From Cytophagales bacterium (GTDB lineage Bacteria > Bacteroidota > Bacteroidia > Cytophagales > UBA9547), in contig JAAFJZ010000026.1 in the NCBI GenBank assembly GCA_013298205.1, positions 1-12,785 on the forward strand: DNA of 12,785 nucleotides. The letters are read 5' to 3'. The translations under genes were made by a program, and so were the position numbers. The notes below the pieces were generated by a model. That model searched no databases and was not told the DNA's origin. It saw only the letters and a list, made by a program, of their open reading frames with translations. Shown here piece after piece: positions 1-7,969 of this stretch; the first letter of the stretch is position 1, and each line of letters starts with the position of its first letter.

Positions 1-231
1 AAACCATCGTTTAGAAAAGAAGGAGGAGATTCAGAAAGGAAACCAAGACCTTTTGGAGGAGAAAAATCATTTGGTGGTGATAGAAAACCATCATTCAGAA
101 AAGAAGAGGGCGATTCGGAAAGGAAATCAAGACCTTTTGGAGGAGAAAAATCTTTTGGTGGTGATAGAAAACCATCATTTAGAAAAGAAGGAGGAGATTC
201 GGAAAGAAAACCTAGACCTTTCGGTGGAGAA
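1..231 (+). repeat. 84-bp in-frame tandem repeat, at least 2.75 copies
   Basis: Units lie at 1-84, 85-168 and 169-231; the last matches for 21 codons and then diverges. Each full unit encodes 28 residues beginning KPSFRKE and ending SFGGDR. Units 1 and 2 agree at 76 of 84 bases. Unit 3 encodes the same 21 residues as unit 1 despite six base differences, all synonymous. The array reaches the left edge, so the copy number is unknown. The peptide is basic and rich in Gly, Arg, Phe and Pro, resembling RNA-binding RGG-type tails. Confidence 0.95.
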
Positions 232-1197
232 AGAACAGGTAGCGGGGAAAGAAAGGCGAATTTTGCTCGAACTAGTTATGGTGCTGCTGCAGCTTCAAAA
301 TTTAGGTCAGCCGATAACAAAGGAGAAAGAAAAGGATCAAAAGGAGCATTTTTTATCGAAAAAGAAAGAGAAACTTTCCTTCAAGAAAGCGGATTTCGCA
401 CCAAGGAAGTAGAAAAAGCCTACAAGAAAAAGCAAGAACATGAAGAGCTTGCCAAAGAAGAAAGCACAACAACACGATTAAATAAATACATTTCAAACGC
501 AGGAGTTTGCTCACGTAGAGAGGCAGATCAGCTTATAAAAGATGGTCTTATTTCTGTAAATGGTAAAAAAATTACAGAGATGGGTTTTCAAGTAAACCCA
601 GGTGATGTAGTTAAAAATGGCTCTAAAATTCTTCAAAAAGAGAAATTCGTTTACATTTTGCTTAATAAGCCCAAAGATTTTATCACCACAACCCAAGATC
701 CTAATGAAAGGAAAACGGTGATGGAATTGATAAAAAATGCGTGCAAAGAAAGGGTTTATCCTGTAGGTAGATTGGATAGAAACACGACTGGATTGCTGGT
801 TTTTACCAACGATGGCGAACTTACTGAGCGTCTTTCGCACCCTTCACAACACATGAGCAAAATTTACCAAGTAGATTTGGAAAGACCCATGACTGCCAAT
901 GATTTTGAAAAACTAAAATCAGGTATTATGTTGGAAGATGGTATGTTCAAACCAGACGATGTGGAAATTGTTTCACCCGACAAAACCATATTGGGAATAG
1001 AAATACACGAAGGTAGAAATAGATTGGTAAGAAGAACTTTTGAAACTTTGGGCTATGATGTCATGAGATTGGATAGAGTAATGTATGCCGGTTTGACCAA
1101 GAAAGATTTACCAAGAGGCAGCTGGAGAATGCTTACAGAAAGAGAAGTAGTACAATTAAGATACGGAAAAGCTAGTTCAAACAAATATGACAAATAA
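1..1197 (+). CDS. rluB: RluB/RsuA-family rRNA pseudouridine synthase with repeat-rich N-terminal tail (5' end outside window)
   Basis: The enzyme isomerises a specific uridine of rRNA to pseudouridine. The gene is open from base 1 in frame 1, so 398 residues are visible and the true start lies to the left. Visible residues 1 to about 155 form a charged, Gly/Arg/Lys/Glu-rich, probably disordered tail built from a 28-residue repeat. An S4 RNA-binding domain follows at about 159-206 (RLNKYISNAGVCSRREAD). The catalytic domain carries the RluB/RsuA signature YPVGRLDRNTTGLL, with the catalytic Asp at visible residue 259, and then GRNRLVRR. A shorter start at the internal ATG at 580 would cut through the S4 domain and is wrong. 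The order S4 then catalytic core and the closeness to RluB are family knowledge; the exact target (RluB-like 23S versus RsuA or RluF type) is inferred. The stop overlaps the start of the next gene by 11 nt, which suggests translational coupling. Confidence 0.9.
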   Translation, partial: KPSFRKEGGDSERKPRPFGGEKSFGGDRKPSFRKEEGDSERKSRPFGGEKSFGGDRKPSFRKEGGDSERKPRPFGGERTGSGERKANFARTSYGAAAASKFRSADNKGERKGSKGAFFIEKERETFLQESGFRTKEVEKAYKKKQEHEELAKEESTTTRLNKYISNAGVCSRREADQLIKDGLISVNGKKITEMGFQVNPGDVVKNGSKILQKEKFVYILLNKPKDFITTTQDPNERKTVMELIKNACKERVYPVGRLDRNTTGLLVFTNDGELTERLSHPSQHMSKIYQVDLERPMTANDFEKLKSGIMLEDGMFKPDDVEIVSPDKTILGIEIHEGRNRLVRRTFETLGYDVMRLDRVMYAGLTKKDLPRGSWRMLTEREVVQLRYGKASSNKYDK

Positions 1198-2248
1198 AAA
1201 AATATTGATTACAGGTGGTGCGGGCTTTATCGGTTCGCATGTGGTACGTCTTTTTATAGAAAAATACCCAAGCTACCAAATTTATAACCTAGATATGCTC
1301 ACCTATGCGGGCAACTTGGCTAATAATAGTGATTTGAATGATAAACCCAATTACCATTTTATCAAAGGTGACATAAACGATTCTGATTTTATAGATGGCA
1401 TTTTCAATGATTTTGGCTTTACAGATGTAATTCATTTGGCTGCAGAGTCTCACGTAGATCGCTCGATTACAGATCCTTTGGCATTTATCAAAACCAACAT
1501 AATTGGTACAGTAAATTTGCTTAACGCTAGTAGAAAATTATGGAAAACAGAGCCTAATCATCTATTTTATCATGTTTCTACAGATGAAGTCTATGGCTCT
1601 TTGCATAATGAGAATGAGTTTTTTACTGAAACCACTTCTTACGACCCACAATCACCCTATTCCGCATCAAAAGCAGCTTCAGATCACTTTGTAAGGGCTT
1701 TTCATAATACCTACAAAATCCCTTGCGTAATCAGCAATTGCTCTAACAATTATGGGCCCAATCAGTTTCCTGAAAAATTGATTCCCTTGTTTATCAATAA
1801 TATTTTAACCAAAAAACCACTTCCTGTATATGGAAAAGGAGAGAATGTAAGAGATTGGTTATATGTAAAAGACCACGCCATAGCAATAGATGTTATTTTT
1901 CATAATGGAAAATTGGGGGAAACTTACAACATTGGAGGTTTTAATGAGTGGCACAATATCGAGTTGATTCATTTGCTGTGCAAAGTGATGGATAAAAAGC
2001 TAAACAGAAAAGAGGGCGAGTCTGCACAATTGATTTCTTATGTAACCGATAGAGCTGGGCATGATTTAAGGTATGCCATTGATGCTCAAAAAGTTATGAA
2101 CGAATTGGGTTGGAAACCATCTTTACAATTTGAAGAAGGTTTAGAAATTACGGTAGATTGGTATTTGGCAAATGCAGAGTGGATGCAAAACATTACTTCT
2201 GGTGAATACCAAAAATATTATGATGAAATGTATGCTAATAGAGCTTAA
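1187..2248 (+). CDS. rfbB: dTDP-glucose 4,6-dehydratase
   Basis: RfbB/RmlB converts dTDP-D-glucose to dTDP-4-keto-6-deoxy-D-glucose with a bound NAD+, the second step toward dTDP-L-rhamnose and other deoxysugars, in the cytoplasm. At 353 aa it has the normal family length. It is an extended short-chain dehydrogenase: the Rossmann motif GGAGFIGS is at residues 10-17, the family signature LDMLTYAGNL at about 35-44, catalytic Thr-Asp-Glu at 132-134 within STDEVYG, and the Tyr/Lys pair at 158 and 162 within YSASK. All catalytic residues are present. The ATG at 1187 lies inside the end of the pseudouridine synthase gene (11-nt overlap), and the Rossmann motif follows at the expected distance from this start. 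No rfbA, rfbC or rfbD is present in the window, so the rest of the pathway must be encoded elsewhere. The product assignment is firm; the final sugar is unknown. Confidence 0.95.
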   Translation: MTNKKILITGGAGFIGSHVVRLFIEKYPSYQIYNLDMLTYAGNLANNSDLNDKPNYHFIKGDINDSDFIDGIFNDFGFTDVIHLAAESHVDRSITDPLAFIKTNIIGTVNLLNASRKLWKTEPNHLFYHVSTDEVYGSLHNENEFFTETTSYDPQSPYSASKAASDHFVRAFHNTYKIPCVISNCSNNYGPNQFPEKLIPLFINNILTKKPLPVYGKGENVRDWLYVKDHAIAIDVIFHNGKLGETYNIGGFNEWHNIELIHLLCKVMDKKLNRKEGESAQLISYVTDRAGHDLRYAIDAQKVMNELGWKPSLQFEEGLEITVDWYLANAEWMQNITSGEYQKYYDEMYANRA

Positions 2249-2269
2249 AAACTAAAAATTATTTAATTT

Positions 2270-3244
2270 ATGGAAGAGAATAACCAAATTTTACATGAAA
2301 AAATAGGCCAAATTACTGAAGAAATAGGAAAAGTAGTGGTTGGGCAAAATGTCTTGATTCAACGTTTGCTTATCGGACTTTTTACCAATGGGCATATTTT
2401 GTTGGAAGGTGTACCAGGGCTAGCCAAAACATTGACAGTAAATACTTTAGCTAGGGCTTTGGATCTAAAATTTCAAAGAATTCAGTTTACACCCGATTTA
2501 TTGCCAGCCGATTTGGTGGGAACAATGATATACAACCAAAAAAACGGAGATTTTGAAGTAAAAAAAGGACCTATTTTTGCCAATATTATTTTGGCAGATG
2601 AAATCAATCGTTCTCCAGCAAAAGTGCAATCAGCTTTGTTGGAATCTATGCAAGAAAAGCAGGTTACGATTGGTAGCACAACCTATAAACTGGATAAACC
2701 ATTCTTGGTTTTGGCTACCCAAAATCCCGTTGAGCAAGAAGGAACGTATCCGCTGCCCGAAGCGCAAGTAGATCGTTTTATGATGAAGATTTTTGTAGAT
2801 TATCCACAAAAAGAAGAGGAATTAGAAATTATGCGTAGAATGTCGAATATGCAAAGTAAGGTGGAAATTACACCTAAATTGAGCATTGAAGATATTTTTG
2901 CCATTCGTGATGCCGTAAACCAAATTAAAATAAGTGAAGCTTTAGAAAAATACATCATAGAGATTGTTTTTGCTACACGCTTTCCTAAAAATTATGGCTT
3001 AACCAAAGAGGCGGAATATATCCAATTTGGCGTTTCACCTAGAGCGAGTATCAATCTCAATTTAGCAGCCAAAGCGATGGCTTTCCTCAACCAAAGAGAC
3101 TTTGTTTTGCCAGAAGATATCAAAGAAGTAGGTATGGATGTACTCAACCACAGAATCATTCTCAATTATGAAGCCGAAGCCGATGGCGTAAATACCAGAC
3201 AAATTATTGATGCTATTTTCAAAAAAGTGGCTATTAATAAGTAA
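2270..3244 (+). CDS. MoxR-family AAA+ ATPase
   Basis: This is a cytoplasmic AAA+ ATPase of the MoxR group, whose members act as chaperone-like factors that help mature or activate partner proteins, often ones with a von Willebrand A domain. The 324-aa length fits the family. Walker A is GVPGLAKT at residues 47-54, Walker B is ILADE at 107-111, a sensor-1-like ATQN is at 149-152, and GVSPRA toward the C-terminus fits the sensor-2 region. It starts 21 nt after rfbB and is probably co-transcribed with it. The usual neighbours of this family in Bacteroidota (DUF58 protein, VWA/BatA-BatB proteins, DUF4129) do not follow here; a terminator-like hairpin does. The family call is firm and the client protein is unknown. 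Confidence 0.93.
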   Translation: MEENNQILHEKIGQITEEIGKVVVGQNVLIQRLLIGLFTNGHILLEGVPGLAKTLTVNTLARALDLKFQRIQFTPDLLPADLVGTMIYNQKNGDFEVKKGPIFANIILADEINRSPAKVQSALLESMQEKQVTIGSTTYKLDKPFLVLATQNPVEQEGTYPLPEAQVDRFMMKIFVDYPQKEEELEIMRRMSNMQSKVEITPKLSIEDIFAIRDAVNQIKISEALEKYIIEIVFATRFPKNYGLTKEAEYIQFGVSPRASINLNLAAKAMAFLNQRDFVLPEDIKEVGMDVLNHRIILNYEAEADGVNTRQIIDAIFKKVAINK

Positions 3245-3276
3245 GGTTTTTATATATTATTTTAGAAAATTTTGTA

Positions 3277-3331
3277 AATTTTTCGTTATTTTGAAACTTT
3301 AGCAATTCAGAATAACGAAAAATTATTTTTT
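3277..3331 (+). terminator. Strong hairpin plus T-tract after the MoxR gene
   Basis: A 19-bp inverted repeat (3277-3295 with 3306-3324) has one G-U-compatible position and a 10-nt loop, and is followed by six T residues at 3326-3331. It lies between the MoxR stop and the TonB-dependent receptor start. It reads as an intrinsic terminator for the rluB-rfbB-moxR unit. The stem is AT-rich, so a regulatory role or a 5'-leader structure of the receptor mRNA cannot be excluded. Confidence 0.7.
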
Positions 3332-3359
3332 ATGATTTATGCCTTATTAACTTTTAATT

Positions 3360-5768
3360 ATGAGAATAAAATATTTATTCATTTACTTAATTTTTATAAT
3401 TTTTACTACTGATATTTTAGCTCAAAATTTTACCCAAAATATTCGAGGCACTGTAATAGACAAAGAATCTAAAGCCTACCTGCAAGGTGTTTCTGTGGTG
3501 GCTATTAACGATTCTGGCAGACAATTTGGCTTTTTGTCTGATGAAAATGGAGGATTTCGATTTGAAAAATTACCGCTTGGGAGGTACCAAGTCAAAGTTT
3601 TTATGGTAGGTTATAATCCATTTAGCCAAGCCAATGTAACTTTAAACACAGGAAAAGAAAGTGTACTTAACATAGAATTGGAAGAATCTTTGGTGAATCT
3701 TTCTGAAATTGAGGTTTTGGCTATAGATAAAGCTGGAACCGTAAACGACCTTTCGATGGTGAGTACACGAACATTTAGCTTGGACGAAACGGAAAGATAT
3801 GCCGCTTCTAGGCAAGATCCTGCTCGTATGGCTTCCAATTTTGCGGGTGTACAAGGCACAGATGATTCCAGAAATGATATTGTAATCAGGGGAAATTCTC
3901 CCTTGGGTTTGCTTTGGAGATTGGAAGATGTGGATATTCCCAATCCTAGCCATTTTGCCGTTTCGGGTTCTACAGGTGGTCCTGTTTCTATTTTAAATAA
4001 TAAATATTTGGGAACATCCGATTTTATGACAGGAGCTTTTCCTTCTGGTTATGGCAATGCGCTCTCAGGTGTTTTTGATTTGAAAATGCGTACAGGAAAT
4101 ACCGAAAAAAGAGAATACACCATGCAATTTGGCGTTTTGGGTGCTGAAGCCGCAACAGAAGGCCCATTTAAAAAAGGCAAAAGGGCTTCATACTTAGTTA
4201 CGGCTCGCTATTCTACACTCGAAATGCTGAAATCTTTGCGCGTTCCGATTGGCACTGATGCGGTGCCCAAATACGGTGATGCAGGTTTTAAAATTATGCT
4301 TCCTACCCAAAAATATGGCAATATTAGTATCTTTGGTATTGGTGGTGGCAGCTCGATTGATATCGTAAATAGCAAAAGCGACACTTTGCCTCAAGATTTG
4401 TATGGACCTGTAAATAGAGACCAATATTTTCGTACCTATATGGGTGTAGTTGGTGTGAGCCATGCATATTCTTGGAATAGCTCTTCATTTACCAAACTTA
4501 CCTTATCCAGTTCTTTGCAAAGAATGGAATCTAACCATAACCTTATAGCTAGGTTCAATGAAACGGGCTCGGTTACGGGAATCACCCCGATTTTGGCATC
4601 CGCTTTTGATGTAGGCAAATTTTCAGCTTCATGGTTTATCAACAAAAAAATAAGCAACAGAATCACGTTAAAAACAGGTTTTTTGGGAGACATGATTCAC
4701 TACAATCTTTTAGACAGCGTAAGATTAGATGGCTCGAAACCTTGGCTTTTACGCTGGGATTATAAAGGAAGTGCTTTTTTATGGCAGCCTTATGCGGTAC
4801 TTAAATTTAGGTTGAATGAAAAATTAACGCTTACTACGGGGCTACATTTCACTTATTTTTCACTTAACAACAATTCATATTCTCCGCCCGAACCTAGAAT
4901 GGGTTTGAAATGGCAATTTAATCCTAAAATGGCAATTTCTGTAGGTTATGGTTTGCATAGCCAAACCCAGCTTTATTATGCCTACTTTCAAAAGGTTTTG
5001 CAAGCTGATGGTAGCTCCAAAATTATTAACCAAAACATGGGTTTATCACAATCTCAGCATTTTATAGCTACTTACGATTATGTAATAAACCGTTATTTTA
5101 GAATCAAAGCCGAAGCTTATTACCAAAATCTTTGGAATGTACCCGTTACACAAGGTCGGTCTTCATTTTCTTTGCTTAACCAGGGTTCTGGTTTTTCAAG
5201 AACCTTTTCTGATAGTGTTTTGGTAAACAAAGGCACGGGCGAAAATTACGGAATAGAACTTACAGTAGAAAAATTTTACAGCAAAAGCTATTTCTTTTTA
5301 GTTTCCATGTCATTGTTTGATTCCAAATACAAAGGAAGCGATGGAATAAGCCGCAACACAGATTTTAATGGCGTTTATGCCTCTAATTTATTGGTAGGAA
5401 AAGAGTTTATCTTTGGCAAAAACAAGAATAATACCATAAGCCTAGGTTTAAAACTTACTCTAGCAGGCGGAAGAAGGTATGGACCACCCGATATAGCAGC
5501 CAGCAATGCAGCCCAAGAACTGGTTTATGATGATGCCAATCGAAATTCAAAACAGTTTAGAGATTATTTTAGATGCGATTTGAGAATTGGGTATAAAATA
5601 AATGCCAAAAAAATCACACATGAAATCGTTTTGGATTTAATAAACCTTACCAGACAACGAAATTTGCTCGCTTTATCTTATACACCCAATCCTGACCCAA
5701 ATAAAACAATCAAAGAATCTCCACAATTGGGTTTTCTACCATTGTTGTATTATAAAATAGATTTTTAG
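3360..5768 (+). CDS. TonB-dependent outer-membrane receptor with carboxypeptidase-regulatory-like domain
   Basis: This is an outer-membrane beta-barrel transporter energised by TonB, importing an unidentified ligand. At 802 aa it has the usual size. A signal peptide covers residues 1-21, with likely cleavage after DILA. Residues of about 27-107 form a CarboxypepD_reg-like beta-sandwich (NIRGTVIDKES through NIELEE), common in Bacteroidota receptors. A plug domain follows from about 130, with VQGTDDSRNDIVIRGNSP as its best-recognised stretch, and then the barrel, ending in YYKIDF with the C-terminal Phe typical of outer-membrane barrels. There is no SusD-like lipoprotein beside it, and it is shorter than typical SusC proteins, so it is better called a general TonB-dependent receptor than a SusC. 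Hairpins on both sides suggest a single-gene transcript. The substrate (siderophore, oligosaccharide, peptide or other) cannot be told from sequence. Confidence 0.92.
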   Translation: MRIKYLFIYLIFIIFTTDILAQNFTQNIRGTVIDKESKAYLQGVSVVAINDSGRQFGFLSDENGGFRFEKLPLGRYQVKVFMVGYNPFSQANVTLNTGKESVLNIELEESLVNLSEIEVLAIDKAGTVNDLSMVSTRTFSLDETERYAASRQDPARMASNFAGVQGTDDSRNDIVIRGNSPLGLLWRLEDVDIPNPSHFAVSGSTGGPVSILNNKYLGTSDFMTGAFPSGYGNALSGVFDLKMRTGNTEKREYTMQFGVLGAEAATEGPFKKGKRASYLVTARYSTLEMLKSLRVPIGTDAVPKYGDAGFKIMLPTQKYGNISIFGIGGGSSIDIVNSKSDTLPQDLYGPVNRDQYFRTYMGVVGVSHAYSWNSSSFTKLTLSSSLQRMESNHNLIARFNETGSVTGITPILASAFDVGKFSASWFINKKISNRITLKTGFLGDMIHYNLLDSVRLDGSKPWLLRWDYKGSAFLWQPYAVLKFRLNEKLTLTTGLHFTYFSLNNNSYSPPEPRMGLKWQFNPKMAISVGYGLHSQTQLYYAYFQKVLQADGSSKIINQNMGLSQSQHFIATYDYVINRYFRIKAEAYYQNLWNVPVTQGRSSFSLLNQGSGFSRTFSDSVLVNKGTGENYGIELTVEKFYSKSYFFLVSMSLFDSKYKGSDGISRNTDFNGVYASNLLVGKEFIFGKNKNNTISLGLKLTLAGGRRYGPPDIAASNAAQELVYDDANRNSKQFRDYFRCDLRIGYKINAKKITHEIVLDLINLTRQRNLLALSYTPNPDPNKTIKESPQLGFLPLLYYKIDF

Positions 5769-5782
5769 ACGCTAAAGTACGG

Positions 5783-5820
5783 CTCGAGTCAAAGTTTAAT
5801 GGATTAATAAACGAGTTTTT
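5783..5820 (+). terminator. Weak terminator-like hairpin after the receptor gene
   Basis: GTTTA (5794-5798) pairs with TAAAC (5808-5812), and CTC at 5783-5785 can extend the stem by pairing with GAG at 5813-5815, leaving a bulge on the left side. Five T residues follow at 5816-5820. The position, 15 nt after the receptor stop, fits a terminator, but the stem is short and interrupted. Confidence 0.4.
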
Positions 5821-5853
5821 ATACTTCTCTACAATAGAGTGTGAAACTTTATT

Positions 5854-5861
5854 TAATTTTG
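5854..5861 (+). promoter_or_regulatory. Possible Bacteroidota -7 promoter element (TAATTTTG)
   Basis: The octamer matches the Bacteroidota sigma-factor -7 consensus TAnnTTTG exactly and lies 23 nt before the flippase start. No convincing -33 TTG element is found at the expected distance upstream, so this is a weak call. If real, it would drive the flippase-methyltransferase-GT9 unit with a very short leader. Confidence 0.3.
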
Positions 5862-5884
5862 ATACTTATAAAAAATAACAAGTA

Positions 5885-7171
5885 TTGAAATTTTTCTCAA
5901 AGCTTCTTTCCTCACCTGAATACCTCAAAATCTCCAAAAATATTAGTTGGTTATTTTTAGATAAGGTTTTGAGAATGGGAATAGGTTTATTTTTGAATGC
6001 TTGGATAGCTCGCTACCTTGAGCCTGAAGGATTTGGGTTCATAAGTTTAGGCTTAATTTTTGGTAGTTTTGTGGCTGCCCTTTGCGGGAGTGGCTTAGAT
6101 TCTGTGATTGTCAAATCTTTGCTAGAACAAAAAGCTTCAACCTCACAAATCATTGGTAATTTCTTTATTGTAAGACTAGTATTAGGATTACTTACGTGTG
6201 TAGGAATTTTATTTTATGTTTTATTTTTTTCACAGACATATTCCACAAGCTCATTTGCTATTTTATTGATCAGTTTTGGCAATCTTTTTGTAAGCCTAGA
6301 TACCATCGATTCTTATTATCAATCGCATTTGCTTTCCAAATTTACAGTTTTTGCCAAAAATGCTTCTTTTTTAGTAATATCAGCTTTCAGAATTTTTTTA
6401 CTACTCAATCATTATAGTATAGAATGGTTTATTGCGAGTTTTTGTGTAGAATTGATTCTTTCAGGAGTTTTTATGATTATTTCTTATTCATATTCAACAA
6501 AAAACAACTTTTTTAATTTTAAATTCGATTTTGAATTCATCAAAGACATTCTTAAAAATCAATATCTTTTAATTTTAGGCACTGTACTTTATATTATTTA
6601 CATCAAAATAGATCAAATCTTAATTTCTACAATACTCAATGCTAAAGAACTTGGCATTTACAGTGCAGCGCTAAAACTTTCTGAGATTTGGTTTTTTGTA
6701 CCTGTAATAGTTTCCAGCTCGATTTTTCCTTCTTTGATTCAACTTAAAAATGAGAATGAAAATTTATTTCTTCAAAAAATACAATTTTTTTTCAAGGCTT
6801 CTTTGGTTATTGGGATTATTTTTTCCTTTCTAATATCTGTTTCTTCTTCATCTATTATTTCAAAAATTTATGCGGAAAAATATATGTCATCAGCTATTAT
6901 TCTAGCTATTCATACTTGGAGCGTAATTTTCGTAGCTTGGGAATACTTTTGTAGCAATTATTTGTATATAGAAAAATATACAAATATTCTATTCTCAAGA
7001 ATTTTAATAAGCTGCATTTTTAGTATATGTTTCAATATTATACTTATTCCTCAATATGGTATTATAGGTGCAGTTGTTTCTTCACTGTTATCTCATTTTG
7101 TGATGTCAACTATTTCACTTTTGTTTTTAAAAAAACACGTCATTTATGTAAAATGCAACTTAAAGCTTTAG
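5885..7171 (+). CDS. Wzx-like polysaccharide flippase (oligosaccharide flippase, MOP superfamily)
   Basis: The protein is an integral inner-membrane flippase that would move a lipid-linked glycan to the periplasmic face. At 428 aa it is hydrophobic throughout, with many predicted membrane helices. The N-terminus has the usual Wzx look: NISWLFLDKVLRMGIGLFLN, then ARYLEPEGFG at residues 42-51. The start is TTG: an in-frame TAA at 5876-5878 leaves no other upstream start, and the next Met (residue 31) would remove the first helix. Codon use is very AT-rich (for example 12 G/C of 60 at 6541-6600), visibly more so than the housekeeping genes nearby, as is common for surface-glycan genes. It heads a three-gene set with a methyltransferase and a GT9 enzyme. 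The exact glycan (O-antigen, capsule or other) is not determinable. Confidence 0.88.
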   Translation: MKFFSKLLSSPEYLKISKNISWLFLDKVLRMGIGLFLNAWIARYLEPEGFGFISLGLIFGSFVAALCGSGLDSVIVKSLLEQKASTSQIIGNFFIVRLVLGLLTCVGILFYVLFFSQTYSTSSFAILLISFGNLFVSLDTIDSYYQSHLLSKFTVFAKNASFLVISAFRIFLLLNHYSIEWFIASFCVELILSGVFMIISYSYSTKNNFFNFKFDFEFIKDILKNQYLLILGTVLYIIYIKIDQILISTILNAKELGIYSAALKLSEIWFFVPVIVSSSIFPSLIQLKNENENLFLQKIQFFFKASLVIGIIFSFLISVSSSSIISKIYAEKYMSSAIILAIHTWSVIFVAWEYFCSNYLYIEKYTNILFSRILISCIFSICFNIILIPQYGIIGAVVSSLLSHFVMSTISLLFLKKHVIYVKCNLKL

Positions 7172-7228
7172 GAGATATTTTATTTCTAAATTCATTAATC
7201 GGTAAATTCAATTTTAATAAAATTTAAT

Positions 7229-7951
7229 ATGTCAACAGACAGGATTATTCAAGAGAACGACTACTTTAGCAGAAGAGGTGTTCATGAACAGTATTATTCA
7301 GCATATGAAATACCATTATATTTACTTAAAGAGCTTCCTTTAAATAAAAATGCTGAAATTATAGATATTGGCTGTGGTTTTGGGCAAACACTTTTAAAGC
7401 TAAAACAATTAGGCTATACTAATGTAAAAGGCATAGATATTTCTAATGAATCGGTGGATTTTTGCCAAAAAAATGGTTTAAATGTGGCTAAAATTGAAAA
7501 TATAACAGATTATCAAAATCTTATTTTTGCTAAAAATGACTTTGCTATTATGAGTCATGTTTTAGAACATATAGAAAAAAATAAAATAATAGACACATTA
7601 AAAGTTATTAAGTCAGAAATATTATCTGAGAATGGTAAATTGTGTGTAATGGTACCTAATGCGCAATCTAATACAGGCCCTTATTGGATGTTTGAAGATT
7701 TTACCCATACATGGCTTTTTACTGCGGGTAGTTTAATATATGTTTTAAAATCAGCTGGATTTAAAACCGTATACTTTTTAGATATTTATGGAACTATGCA
7801 ATCGAATTTTATGATCAAAAATTTAAAAGCCTTTTTTTTAAAATTTTATAAATTTAAAGTTTGGTTTTGGAATCATGTTACAGGTAGTCCATTTCATAAA
7901 CCCAGTCCAGTAATTTATACTTGGGAACTCAAAGCCATTGCTAGTAGTTAA
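7229..7951 (+). CDS. Class I SAM-dependent methyltransferase, probably acting on a glycan
   Basis: At 240 aa, this has a Rossmann-type methyltransferase fold of the Methyltransf_11/23 kind. Motif I is EIIDIGCGFGQ at residues 43-53, the acidic ribose-binding residue is Asp70 in VKGIDIS, and the post-motif HVLEHI is at 110-115. There is no signal peptide and no evident membrane segment, so it is cytoplasmic. It starts at ATG 57 nt after the flippase and ends 18 nt before the GT9 gene, so it is likely in one operon with both. From this context I infer methylation of a sugar or glycan intermediate; the family alone does not fix the substrate. The beginning (residues 1-30, rich in Tyr) and the end (about 200-240) show nothing I recognise. 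Confidence 0.85.
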   Translation: MSTDRIIQENDYFSRRGVHEQYYSAYEIPLYLLKELPLNKNAEIIDIGCGFGQTLLKLKQLGYTNVKGIDISNESVDFCQKNGLNVAKIENITDYQNLIFAKNDFAIMSHVLEHIEKNKIIDTLKVIKSEILSENGKLCVMVPNAQSNTGPYWMFEDFTHTWLFTAGSLIYVLKSAGFKTVYFLDIYGTMQSNFMIKNLKAFFLKFYKFKVWFWNHVTGSPFHKPSPVIYTWELKAIASS

Positions 7952-7969
7952 AAAGAATCTAGATATAAA

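Noticed and set aside
1..252. CRISPR-like array
   Set aside because: The repeats are directly adjacent with no spacers, are in frame and encode a conserved peptide.
53..412. 119-codon open frame over the repeat region (+2 frame)
   Set aside because: It is a frame shadow: the repeat unit is 84 bp, a multiple of three, so an accidental open frame is copied with each unit. The frame-1 reading continues without a stop into the S4 and catalytic domains.
580..1197. Pseudouridine synthase starting at the ATG at 580
   Set aside because: This start would discard most of the S4 domain, which is read in the same frame immediately upstream.
3611..3953. Two overlapping minus-strand open frames inside the receptor gene
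   Set aside because: No recognisable domain; antisense shadows of a well-supported coding sequence.
7027..7227. 66-codon open frame between flippase and methyltransferase
   Set aside because: Mostly overlaps the flippase end in another frame, and its tail is AT-rich intergenic sequence; no domain is seen.
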